DNA of 15,703 bases from Bacillota bacterium (GCA_023421245.1 JAEZTV010000032.1:1-15703); one strand, 5' to 3'; numbered from the stretch's first letter, positions 7,876-14,355 are shown. Notes: generated by a model from the letters alone, not told the origin. Program-made: numbers and translations.

Positions 7876-8470
7876 ATCGGTGATGGCGGCTGCAAGCAGC
7901 CCGATACCCGGTACGGACACAGAGGAATATGATATACCCCGCCATCGTGCCCAAGGTATTGAAGATAAGGTCATCCACGTCGCTGATGCCCGTTGCAAAC
8001 ACAAATTGCAATATCTCAATCGAAAGTGAGCAGCACAGCCCGATGAGCGACGTCATCCAAAACCCTCGCCGCCTCCCCGATTTCGTTGTCAAGGTGGGCA
8101 GCATTGCCCCGAGCGGCACAAACCACAGAATATTGCCTAAAAGGTTGTACACAAAAAACCACTTGGTATAGGCATAGTACAACTTGATGGTGTGTACAAA
8201 AGGGGTAAGGTTAATGCTCTCAAACGGCTCCTGCCATGCGCGCCACAGCGCAGGGTTAATGCCATAGCGAAACACCGTAATCTGGTATAGGAAGATGACG
8301 TAGAACACAAACACCCACAGCATAGCCTCGCGGCGTTTGTCGGGCGGCGGTGCGCCGCGCCGTTTATCTGCGGCCAGTGCCAGTGTTCGCCCGATAACCC
8401 AAACGAAGAATACGATAGTTGCGATCAATGCGGTATGCACCGAAAGCCGAACAATTCCACCAAAGCTCAT
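7874..8470 (-). CDS. VanZ family membrane protein
   Basis: Polytopic membrane protein of 198 residues with about five hydrophobic segments. The VanZ-like signature is present: NLLGNILWFVPLG at 109-121, then SIEILQFVFATGISDVDDLIFNT, with Glu152, Gln155 and the Asp164/166/167 cluster. VanZ of enterococci gives low-level teicoplanin resistance; most family members have no known function, so resistance should not be assumed. The start ATG has AAAGGGGGTG just upstream. It lies 42 bases downstream of metA on the same strand, so it is probably the second gene of that transcript and under the same leader control. Confidence 0.88.
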   Translation of the reverse strand: MSFGGIVRLSVHTALIATIVFFVWVIGRTLALAADKRRGAPPPDKRREAMLWVFVFYVIFLYQITVFRYGINPALWRAWQEPFESINLTPFVHTIKLYYAYTKWFFVYNLLGNILWFVPLGAMLPTLTTKSGRRRGFWMTSLIGLCCSLSIEILQFVFATGISDVDDLIFNTLGTMAGYIIFLCVRTGYRAACSRHHR

Positions 8471-8512
8471 ACCGCACCCCCTTTACAAACAGTTCGTACA
8501 GGCTGCGCCGTG

Positions 8513-9436
8513 TTAGTTTTGCGTAAGCTGTGAAAGGTCGTACGGCGTACCGGGATATACAATATGGTTGAGCCAGTTAGAAAACAGCAGGTTTCCGTGG
8601 CTGCGCCATACAAAGGGCGGCTGTTTATCAGAATCATTTTGCGGAAAATAGTTTTCGGGCATAGCAATGGCAAGTCCCTTATCGAGATCGCGAAAATACT
8701 CCTCAGCAAGTGTCATACGGTCATATTCCGAATGGCCGGTTACAAAAATATTCCGGTCATTGTGTGAGGCAATAATGTGAGCCCCCGCCGTATCCGACCA
8801 GGTCAGCAGCTTAAGGCCGTCGGCTTTTAAAATGTCGCGGCGCTTGACCTCGGTATGGCGGGATTGCGGTGCCATAAACACCTCGTCAAAGCCGCGCAGC
8901 AGCGGATGGCTTTCCTCCAGTACCTTGTGTGGGAAGATGCCAAACAGCTTTTGCTCCAGCGGATATTTCGGGATGCCGTAATGATAATACAGTGCCGCCT
9001 GCGCCCCCCAACAGATATGCAGGACAGAGTAAACGTGAGATTTGCTCCATTCAAGGATGGTACACAGCTCATCCCAGTACGAAACCTCTTCAAACTGCAG
9101 ATGCTCTACCGGTGCGCCGGTAATAATCAAGCCGTCAAACTGCTCGTCCTTGATGTCATCGAAGGTCTTATAGAACTTTAGCAGATGTTCTTGGGGGGTG
9201 TTCTTTGAGGTGTGGGTGGCAGTCTGCAATAGCTCTACATCAACCTGAATGGGGGAGTTGCCAAGCACACGCAGCAGCTGGGTTTCGGTTTCAATCTTTT
9301 TAGGCATCAGGTTAAGAATCACAATACGCAGCGGGCGGATATCCTGTGTAATTGCGCGGTCTTCATACATTACATATATATTTTCCGCCTCCAGCACACG
9401 CGCCGCGGGAAGCGAGTTTGAGATACGGATAGGCAT
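8513..9436 (-). CDS. metA: Homoserine O-acyltransferase MetA (probably acetyl-CoA dependent)
   Basis: First committed enzyme of methionine synthesis: acylates the hydroxyl of homoserine in the cytosol. The 307-residue length and motifs fit MetA: catalytic Cys142 in LHICWGAQAALYYHYG, and His235/Glu237 in VTGHSEYDRM. Annotation pipelines usually call it homoserine O-succinyltransferase. However, residue 111 is Glu (ITGAPVEHLQFEE), the state linked in Bacillus cereus MetA to acetyl-CoA use, whereas Escherichia coli has Gly. I therefore infer O-acetylhomoserine as product. The start has GGAG five bases upstream. It is first in a probable metA-vanZ operon, preceded by an attenuator-like leader (see the promoter, leader frame and terminator on this strand). 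Confidence 0.96.
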   Translation of the reverse strand: MPIRISNSLPAARVLEAENIYVMYEDRAITQDIRPLRIVILNLMPKKIETETQLLRVLGNSPIQVDVELLQTATHTSKNTPQEHLLKFYKTFDDIKDEQFDGLIITGAPVEHLQFEEVSYWDELCTILEWSKSHVYSVLHICWGAQAALYYHYGIPKYPLEQKLFGIFPHKVLEESHPLLRGFDEVFMAPQSRHTEVKRRDILKADGLKLLTWSDTAGAHIIASHNDRNIFVTGHSEYDRMTLAEEYFRDLDKGLAIAMPENYFPQNDSDKQPPFVWRSHGNLLFSNWLNHIVYPGTPYDLSQLTQN

Positions 9437-9483
9437 AATAACTCCATTCTGCCGAATACGGCACAGAAAAATAATTAAAAAAT

Positions 9484-9509
9484 AAAAAAACGCACGTCAA
9501 TCCATGCGT
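9484..9509 (-). terminator. Intrinsic terminator in the metA leader (attenuator)
   Basis: On the minus strand ACGCATG and CGTGCGT form a seven-pair stem (one G-U) with loop GATTGA, followed at once by seven T. It ends 48 bases before the metA start and downstream of the metA promoter, so it would stop transcription before metA unless prevented. Upstream segments can pair with its left arm. Confidence 0.75.
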
Positions 9510-9525
9510 CTGCACAACCGCCGTT

Positions 9526-9612
9526 TTAGCTGTGCAGGCACATTCGCATCATGCAGCTGGACTTTTTAATCGTCTTGGCCGATGTTTGTGATGCGGTGAT
9601 AGCGTGGTTCAT
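9526..9612 (-). CDS. Candidate metA leader peptide, 28 residues, Met/Cys-rich end
   Basis: Short frame wholly inside the metA leader: it starts about 52 bases after the predicted transcription start and stops just before the competing hairpins and the terminator. Codons 20-25 read TGC ATG ATG CGA ATG TGC, that is Cys-Met-Met-Arg-Met-Cys, and the frame ends three codons later. GGGAG lies 12 bases upstream of its ATG, a usable but distant ribosome site. Leader peptides rich in the pathway's own amino acid are typical of ribosome-mediated attenuation (trp, his, thr, leu operons). I know of no described methionine version like this. Expression is not shown; the Met cluster could be chance. Confidence 0.5.
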   Translation of the reverse strand: MNHAITASQTSAKTIKKSSCMMRMCLHS

Positions 9613-9670
9613 GGTTTGATACAGCTCCCAAACTTAGAATAGCAAAAGCCCGATGGCCTCGGTAGTGTTT

Positions 9671-9699
9671 ATTATAACAGAGTAAAAAAGAAAGTACAA
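9671..9699 (-). promoter_or_regulatory. Promoter of metA-vanZ
   Basis: Minus strand: TTGTAC (9694-9699) and a perfect TATAAT (9671-9676) separated by exactly 17 bases. The start would be near 9664, giving a leader of about 228 bases. Confidence 0.75.
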
Positions 9700-9700
9700 T

Positions 9701-9797
9701 GCCCCATCGCCGATACAGTTCTCCACGAAGGAGGCCGCTTTTGTACCGTGTAGCCTGCTGATACAGAAAACGAGAATTTATGCTGTGACGATGGGGG
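9701..9797. other. Foldable element of unknown type between the metA and MFS promoters
   Basis: CCCCATCG (9702-9709) and CGATGGGG (9789-9796) can close an element of about 95 bases; ACAG (9715-9718) and CTGT (9783-9786) add pairs inside, and CTCCACGAAGGAG (9721-9733) is a small internal hairpin. On the minus strand the closing arm is followed within 20 bases by TTTCTTTTTT. Strand and function are unknown; it could be a small RNA or simply DNA symmetry. Confidence 0.3.
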
Positions 9798-9860
9798 TGG
9801 CGCGCGCTTTCGCTGCACATCCTGCGCGGGGTTCTTTTCATATTGTATACACGTGCCATA

Positions 9861-9889
9861 AATATATTTTACTTAGCAAGGGTGTACAA
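9861..9889 (-). promoter_or_regulatory. Possible second minus-strand promoter
   Basis: Minus strand: TTGTAC (9884-9889), 17-base spacer, TATATT (9861-9866). It would transcribe the foldable element at 9701-9797 towards metA. It is weaker than the metA promoter and lies back-to-back with the MFS promoter. Confidence 0.35.
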
Positions 9890-9931
9890 TTCAATTGCTA
9901 AACGAAGCAATAAATGGTATACTTTTGCTAA
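9873..9931 (+). promoter_or_regulatory. Three TTGCTAA heptamers around the MFS promoter (candidate operators)
   Basis: TTAGCAA at 9873-9879 (inverted), TTGCTAA at 9895-9901 and TTGCTAA at 9925-9931. The second overlaps the -35 box and the third lies just after the -10 box. Starts are 22 and 30 bases apart, close to whole helical turns. No regulator gene is adjacent. Confidence 0.45.
9895..9923 (+). promoter_or_regulatory. Promoter of the MFS transporter gene
   Basis: TTGCTA (9895-9900) and TATACT (9918-9923) with a 17-base spacer, about 40 bases upstream of the chosen start codon. Confidence 0.7.
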
Positions 9932-9961
9932 CGCTTTGATATGAGTATGAGGAGAGTGTAT

Positions 9962-11260
9962 ATGAAACTCGATTACAAACGCACGATACTGGTCGGCCTT
10001 GCGTTTCTTACTATCAGCTCGTTTTGGCAGCTGTACGATTTTGTAATTCCGCTTATTATGCTCAAGGCTTTTGCGATTGGCGACACGCTTGCGGGTGTTA
10101 TCATGTCGCTTGACAACATCTTAGCCTTGTTTATGCTCCCCTTGTTTGGCATGTTGTCGGACAAAACAAACACGAAAATTGGCCGCAGAATGCCCTACAT
10201 ACTCATTGGTACGGCACTTGCAACGGTTTCAATGCTTACAATTCCGTTTGCGGCAAACAGCAGAAATCTTCCGCTGTTTATTGTTACGCTTGGCATTGTG
10301 TTGATTGCTATGGCAACCTACCGCTCTCCGGCGGTTGCGCTTATGCCGGATGTAACGCCAAAGCCATTGCGCTCTAAGGGTAATGCGGTTATCAATCTAA
10401 TGGGCGCCGTCGGCGGTATTTTTGTGCTGGGTCTGATTTCATTCCTTGCACCCGATAAGGATAACATCAACTACTGGCCGCTGTTTTTGGCAACGTCCTG
10501 TATTATGATTGTTGGCGTAGTTGTGCTCAAGCTTACTATCAATGAACCCAAAGAGGTGCACGCAATGCGCCTTGCCAGTGCCGGGATGGGCATTGACGAA
10601 GAGGAAGTGAACGAAGACGCTGAAGCGGTGCACGCAAACCACAAGCTTGCCCCCGATGTGCGCAAGAGTTTAATCTTTATTCTTGTTTCAATCTCGCTGT
10701 GGTTTATGGGCTATAACGCCATCACCACCGCGTTCTCCAAGTATGCATTGGTTGCGCTTGATATCACCGAATCAAAATCCGCCTCCATTTTGTTAATTGC
10801 GAACGTCGCGGCAATTATCTCATTTATCCCCGTGGGCATCCTTTCTTCGCGGTTCGGGCGCAAAAAGAGCATCATGTTTGGTGTTACAGTGCTTGCCCTT
10901 GTGTTTATTACCGCCGCATTTTATACCAAATTTACACCGTTGATGTATCTTTCGTTCGCGCTTGCGGGCATTGCATGGGCATCCATCAACGTCAACTCCC
11001 TGCCCATGGTGCTGGAGATGAGCAAGGGTGCAAACGTGGGGCGATACACCGGTTATTACTACACCTTCTCGATGGCGGCACAGGTTGTTACCCCTATACT
11101 GTCCGGATTCTTACTTGAACGTGTAGGCTATTTCACATTGTTGCCCTACGGCGCAATCTTTATCGGGTTTGCCTTCTTTACCATGATGATGGTAAAACAC
11201 GGCGATTCAAAGCCTACCGCGCCTGTATCGAAGCTGGAGGCATTTGATACGCCCGACTGA
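9962..11260 (+). CDS. MFS transporter, sugar-porter-like (SLC45/GPH-like)
   Basis: Major facilitator superfamily carrier of 432 residues with twelve predicted membrane helices. MFS motif A is clear after helix 2 (GMLSDKTNTKIGRR, residues 63-76 from this start), and a second copy, GILSSRFGRKKS, follows helix 8, as expected of the duplicated fold; an acidic stretch (DEEEVNEDAE) lies in the central cytoplasmic loop. The N-terminus (SFWQLYDFVIPLIMLKAF) resembles SLC45-like sucrose/maltose carriers, so a sugar is a reasonable guess but not shown. The frame opens at 9941, but GAGGAGAG (9949-9956) sits five bases before ATG 9962, which I take as the start. Own promoter; its closest co-directional neighbour is the phosphodiesterase gene, 100 bases on. 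Confidence 0.88.
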   Translation: MKLDYKRTILVGLAFLTISSFWQLYDFVIPLIMLKAFAIGDTLAGVIMSLDNILALFMLPLFGMLSDKTNTKIGRRMPYILIGTALATVSMLTIPFAANSRNLPLFIVTLGIVLIAMATYRSPAVALMPDVTPKPLRSKGNAVINLMGAVGGIFVLGLISFLAPDKDNINYWPLFLATSCIMIVGVVVLKLTINEPKEVHAMRLASAGMGIDEEEVNEDAEAVHANHKLAPDVRKSLIFILVSISLWFMGYNAITTAFSKYALVALDITESKSASILLIANVAAIISFIPVGILSSRFGRKKSIMFGVTVLALVFITAAFYTKFTPLMYLSFALAGIAWASINVNSLPMVLEMSKGANVGRYTGYYYTFSMAAQVVTPILSGFLLERVGYFTLLPYGAIFIGFAFFTMMMVKHGDSKPTAPVSKLEAFDTPD

Positions 11261-11360
11261 TTGGCTATAAACCCAAGCAAACCCGCCCATGGCACGGACG
11301 GGACACCGAAATCCGTGCGCGGATTGCTTAGTATACTGTGAAGAAGCTTGGTGATGACAG

Positions 11361-12173
11361 ATGTTGATTTTTATCGTAATGACAGTGGTTGCACTTGTTC
11401 TGGCATATCTGCTCCTGATTTCTCCCGCCGACACCGAAAAGGGGGAGGGAGAGATGCTGTGGAGCTGCCATTACGCACATCGGGGTTTACATAACAAGGA
11501 GAAATCCATCCCCGAAAACTCGATGGCGGCATTCGCGGCAGCGGTAAAGCAGGGCTATGGCATCGAGCTTGATATCCACCTCACGGCGGATGACCGCATT
11601 GTGGTGTTTCATGACGATACGCTCACCCGCATGTGCGGGGTTGATCGTGCGATAGAGGATTGCACCTACGAGGAGCTGCACCGTTATACACTGCTTGATA
11701 CCACCGAGGGTATTCCGCTGTTTGAGGATGTCCTTACACTGGTCGATGGCAGGGTTCCGCTGATTGTTGAGCTGAAAGCAGGCGCGCGAAACAACACGCT
11801 GTGTACCCTTACCGCGCAGATGCTCAGCTTATACCCCGGACACTACTGCATCGAATCGTTCCATCCGAGGATTGTACAATGGTTTTGCAAAAACAGGCCC
11901 AATGTAATTCGCGGACAGCTTTCGGCCGGACACAGAAGGTTTGGCAGCATCCCGGGGTGGCAGGCAATCATACTTTCCACGCTTGTCACAAACGCGGTAA
12001 CCCGTCCGCACTTTGTGGCATATCAGTACCAGGATGCGCGCACAGCGCCGCAGCTTTCCCTTTTCCGCTTTATCGGCGGAAGGCTTGTGGCATGGACGGT
12101 ACGCGACACAGACGATTTTACCCGGCTCACAAAGCGGTTTGACGCGGTTATCTTTGAATTCTTCTGTCCCTAG
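11361..12173 (+). CDS. Membrane-anchored glycerophosphodiester phosphodiesterase
   Basis: Hydrolyses glycerophosphodiesters to glycerol-3-phosphate and an alcohol. Residues 1-20 form one hydrophobic helix, a membrane anchor or uncleaved signal, so the catalytic domain may face outside. The GDPD site is complete: HRG (His40, Arg41), ENS (52-54), GIELDIH (Glu69, Asp71), VVFHDDTL (His84) and LIVELKAG (Glu137, Lys139). The 270-residue length fits one GDPD domain. The ribosome site is weak (GGTGAT). A TATACT at 11332-11337 may be its -10 box, lacking a good -35; readthrough from the MFS gene is also possible. It ends at a strong terminator. Confidence 0.92.
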   Translation: MLIFIVMTVVALVLAYLLLISPADTEKGEGEMLWSCHYAHRGLHNKEKSIPENSMAAFAAAVKQGYGIELDIHLTADDRIVVFHDDTLTRMCGVDRAIEDCTYEELHRYTLLDTTEGIPLFEDVLTLVDGRVPLIVELKAGARNNTLCTLTAQMLSLYPGHYCIESFHPRIVQWFCKNRPNVIRGQLSAGHRRFGSIPGWQAIILSTLVTNAVTRPHFVAYQYQDARTAPQLSLFRFIGGRLVAWTVRDTDDFTRLTKRFDAVIFEFFCP

Positions 12174-12190
12174 CGGTAAAAGCATAGCTT

Positions 12191-12225
12191 AAGGCCATGC
12201 GCAGGAATTTGCGCATGGCCTTTTT
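12191..12225 (+). terminator. Strong terminator after the phosphodiesterase gene
   Basis: AAGGCCATGCGC (12191-12202) and GCGCATGGCCTT (12211-12222) form a perfect 12-pair stem with an eight-base loop, followed by TTTTT. Confidence 0.9.
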
Positions 12226-12291
12226 GTGCCCTTATCCTGCCTGTGTGAATAGGATATACTGCGCACAAAGCTTGTTGGGGGGGCGGGTACT

Positions 12292-12795
12292 ATGCTTCAA
12301 ACAGTTGCATACGATAGGGTGCAGGCGGTCGCGTATGCACACCAGTGGGCTTTTACGCGCAACCCGCGCTACGCAAATTTTGATACAATGGGCGGCGACT
12401 GCACAAATTTTATTTCTCAATGTGTGTTCGCGGGAAGCGGACAGATGAACTATACGCCTACGTTTGGTTGGTATTATATCGACCTCGCCCGCCGGTCCCC
12501 CTCGTGGTCGGGGGTGGAATATTTTTACCGTTTTATGACGGGTAATCATGATGGAGCGGGCCCGTTTGCGCGCCGTGTGCAGATACAAGAGCTTATGCCG
12601 GGCGATGTGGTACAGCTAAAGTTTACCGAGGAACGCTTTGGGCATTCACTGTTGGTGGTATCGGTAGACGCGCCTGACGAAACAGGAATCCGTATTGCCA
12701 CTCACACCTTTGACAGCGACAACCGCAGGCTGAACACCTACCATTATCAAGAGGCGCGGTATCTGCACTTTGAGGGTGTGCGGCGATATGTTTAA
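12292..12795 (+). CDS. Amidase domain-containing protein (Amidase_6 / PF12671 type)
   Basis: A 167-residue protein that is almost exactly one Amidase_6 domain, a papain/NlpC-like Cys-His hydrolase fold common in spore-forming Clostridia and Bacilli. Hallmarks: AYAHQWAFTRNPRYANFD near the start, GGDCTNFISQC with candidate nucleophile Cys37, MNYTPTFGWYYI, SPSWSGVEY, LMPGDVVQL, and FGHSLLV with candidate catalytic His118. It has no signal peptide or membrane segment, so it is cytoplasmic as drawn, whereas many relatives carry extra exported regions. The natural substrate of the family is not established. GGGGGGGCGGG lies upstream of the ATG. Promoter guess: TATACT at 12255-12260 with a poor -35. 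It is isolated by the terminator before it. Confidence 0.9.
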   Translation: MLQTVAYDRVQAVAYAHQWAFTRNPRYANFDTMGGDCTNFISQCVFAGSGQMNYTPTFGWYYIDLARRSPSWSGVEYFYRFMTGNHDGAGPFARRVQIQELMPGDVVQLKFTEERFGHSLLVVSVDAPDETGIRIATHTFDSDNRRLNTYHYQEARYLHFEGVRRYV

Positions 12796-12863
12796 TTCGT
12801 TTTCCGCTATAGCTTTGCAATTCTAATTATGCACCGCTTGAAAAACACAGCGTGGCGGGTACC

Positions 12864-12892
12864 TTGCCAAATCAAACAGGACATATTATAAT
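12864..12892 (+). promoter_or_regulatory. Promoter of the ribokinase gene
   Basis: TTGCCA (12864-12869) and a perfect TATAAT (12887-12892) with a 17-base spacer. Confidence 0.65.
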
Positions 12893-12922
12893 AACCTACA
12901 AGCGGGTATTACTCCGAGGAGA

Positions 12923-12954
12923 ATATTGTAACAATATGGTTTATGGTATATTGT
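12923..12954 (+). promoter_or_regulatory. Palindromic operator-like site and direct repeat before ribokinase
   Basis: ATATTGT-A-ACAATAT (12923-12937) is a perfect 15-base palindrome, and ATATTGT recurs at 12948-12954. The sites lie about 25-60 bases after the start expected from the upstream promoter, a position suited to repression. TTGTAA and TATTGT within them could also form a second promoter with a 17-base spacer. Confidence 0.45.
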
Positions 12955-13006
12955 AGAAATACCGGTTGGGGCTTGGGAATCATTTAAAGCGGATAGGAGA
13001 AGGAAA

Positions 13007-13906
13007 ATGAAACTGCTGAATTTTGGGTCGCTGAACATAGACTGTGTCTATCAAGTCGACCATTTTGTTCGCCCGGGTGAAACAATGTCATCCATCTCGC
13101 GGCATACCTTCTGCGGAGGCAAAGGGCTCAATCAATCTATCGCACTGGCCAGGGCGGGGGTTAAGGTTTACCACGCCGGAGCGGTTGGCAGGGCCGATGG
13201 GGACATGCTGGTCGATGCACTTGCGGCAAACGGCATAAACACCGATTTTATCAAACGCAGCGAGGAGGAAGCCACAGGGCACGCTATCATTCAGGTTACC
13301 CGTTCGGGGCAAAACTGTATTTTGCTGCATGGCGGCGCAAACCAAACGATTACAAATGAGCATGTGGATGAAACCCTTGCGGACTTTGCGGCGGGTGATT
13401 TTATCATCTTGCAGAATGAGATTAATAATATGCCCTATATCATGGAGCGGGCACACAACAAAGGGCTTGTGATTGTACTCAATCCTTCCCCGATGAACGA
13501 GCGCATCCTTGCGCTGCCGCTTGAGTACGTGGATTATTTCATGTTAAACGAGGTAGAGGCGGCCGATATCTGCGGGAAATCGGAAACAGACGATTTACTT
13601 GGCTCCCTTGCCGAGAAATACCCGAAGGCGAAGATTGTGCTGACACTCGGAAAGCTTGGCGTGCGTTATAAGGATGGTGATACCATACTTACACACGGCA
13701 TCTACAAGGTTCCGGTTGTAGATACCACCGCGGCAGGCGATACCTTTACGGGCTTTTTTATCGGAAGCCTTGCGCAAGGACACGCACCCGATGAGGCATT
13801 GCGGCTCGCATCAATCGCGTCCTCTATCGCGGTATCACGGCAGGGCGCCGAAACCTCTATTCCGTCAATGGACGAGGTTATAAGCAGCACGCTGCAGGCA
13901 CAATAG
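13007..13906 (+). CDS. rbsK: Ribokinase (PfkB family carbohydrate kinase)
   Basis: Phosphorylates ribose (or a similar sugar) at O5 with ATP in the cytosol. Both PfkB signatures are present: GGKGLNQSIALARAG (37-51) and DTTAAGDTFTGFF (239-251) with catalytic base Asp245. Substrate-pocket residues typical of ribokinase are seen: Asn10, Asp12, Gly38-Lys39, Asn42 and Glu138; the HGGAN stretch (108-112) and NEVEA (181-185) also fit. The 299-residue length is normal. GGAGAAGG precedes the ATG closely. No ribose transporter, RbsD or LacI regulator adjoins it, so the sugar is inferred from the family; another pentose or a nucleoside is possible. Confidence 0.88.
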   Translation: MKLLNFGSLNIDCVYQVDHFVRPGETMSSISRHTFCGGKGLNQSIALARAGVKVYHAGAVGRADGDMLVDALAANGINTDFIKRSEEEATGHAIIQVTRSGQNCILLHGGANQTITNEHVDETLADFAAGDFIILQNEINNMPYIMERAHNKGLVIVLNPSPMNERILALPLEYVDYFMLNEVEAADICGKSETDDLLGSLAEKYPKAKIVLTLGKLGVRYKDGDTILTHGIYKVPVVDTTAAGDTFTGFFIGSLAQGHAPDEALRLASIASSIAVSRQGAETSIPSMDEVISSTLQAQ

Positions 13907-13956
13907 TTCTGTAATCAAACGGCCCCGATAAAAAGGGCGGGTATTATAAAAACACT

Positions 13957-13999
13957 GTTCAAGCGCCATGGAACACGAAAGGTTCCGCGGCGCTTGAAC
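13957..13999. repeat. Long imperfect hairpin downstream of ribokinase
   Basis: GTTCAAGCGCC (13957-13967) and GGCGCTTGAAC (13989-13999) pair over 11 bases; GGAAC and GTTCC add five inner pairs around an ACGAAAG loop. No T-run follows on the plus strand; on the minus strand TTTTTATAA follows, but no minus-strand gene is seen. It may be a weak terminator for rbsK or a short dispersed palindrome. Confidence 0.45.
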
Positions 14000-14132
14000 C
14001 ATCCAAAGGCGATGTATCGGCTGTGCGAGAAGCAAAAAGATGATAGTTTAAGTGGTATGTATAAGTATTATCTATGTGCTGTTATTGTGTTTTGCGTAAA
14101 AGCAACGGATGGGAGTGACATGCGAATTGTAT

Positions 14133-14157
14133 AGTTTACATAAATAACATGTAAACT
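14133..14157. promoter_or_regulatory. Inverted repeat upstream of the chromate-type transporter pair
   Basis: AGTTTACAT (14133-14141) and ATGTAAACT (14149-14157) are perfect nine-base arms around AAATAAC: operator-like, AT-rich, with no gene around it. The rest of 14000-14190 shows nothing else I can name. Confidence 0.4.
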
Positions 14158-14192
14158 CCTTCTCAAAGGCTGCTTTTCGCATCGGTGTGTGG

Positions 14193-14252
14193 TTGAGTTT
14201 TGTATATGGACGGGGTATAATAACAAGCAAAACGGTTATTATACGTTTTTTT
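14193..14252 (+). promoter_or_regulatory. Upstream promoter with its -10 box inside an inverted repeat
   Basis: TTGAGT (14193-14198), 17-base spacer, TATAAT (14216-14221). The -10 box is the left arm of GTATAATAAC (14215-14224) / GTTATTATAC (14235-14244), a perfect ten-base inverted repeat that would cover the transcription start. Seven T follow at 14246-14252, so for transcripts from further upstream the same repeat could act as a terminator. Confidence 0.5.
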
Positions 14253-14276
14253 ATGCCCCGCCTACGGCGATGGGCA

Positions 14277-14319
14277 ACTATACCATAACGCTTCGTGTTT
14301 TTCGTGTTTATGGTATAGT
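14277..14319 (+). promoter_or_regulatory. Proximal promoter with its -10 box inside a 12-base inverted repeat
   Basis: ACTATACCATAA (14277-14288) and TTATGGTATAGT (14308-14319) are perfect arms. The right arm contains TGGTATAGT, an extended -10 box (14311-14319), pointing to a start near 14326 and a 30-base leader before the TTG codon at 14356. Confidence 0.5.
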
Positions 14320-14355
14320 ATCCTTATGAACAAGGCATCGAAAAGGGGAGTTGTA

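Noticed and set aside
7874..8470. Glycopeptide resistance from the VanZ-like gene
   Set aside because: No vanA/H/X or regulators are present, and most VanZ-family proteins are unrelated to resistance.
9437..9664. SAM riboswitch or T-box in the metA leader
   Set aside because: I looked for the conserved SAM-I, SAM-II and SAM-III cores and for the T-box core and found none; the attenuator reading fits better.
9790..9838. T-box-like segment (GGGGGTGGCGCGCGC, then a GC-rich arm and TTCTTTT) upstream of the MFS gene
   Set aside because: The conserved UGGNACCGCG core is not matched and no tRNA-reading stem or specifier region is seen.
9566..9859. 97-codon open frame on the minus strand upstream of metA
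   Set aside because: Arg-, His- and Tyr-rich with no domain or good ribosome site, and it crosses the metA promoter; a chance frame.
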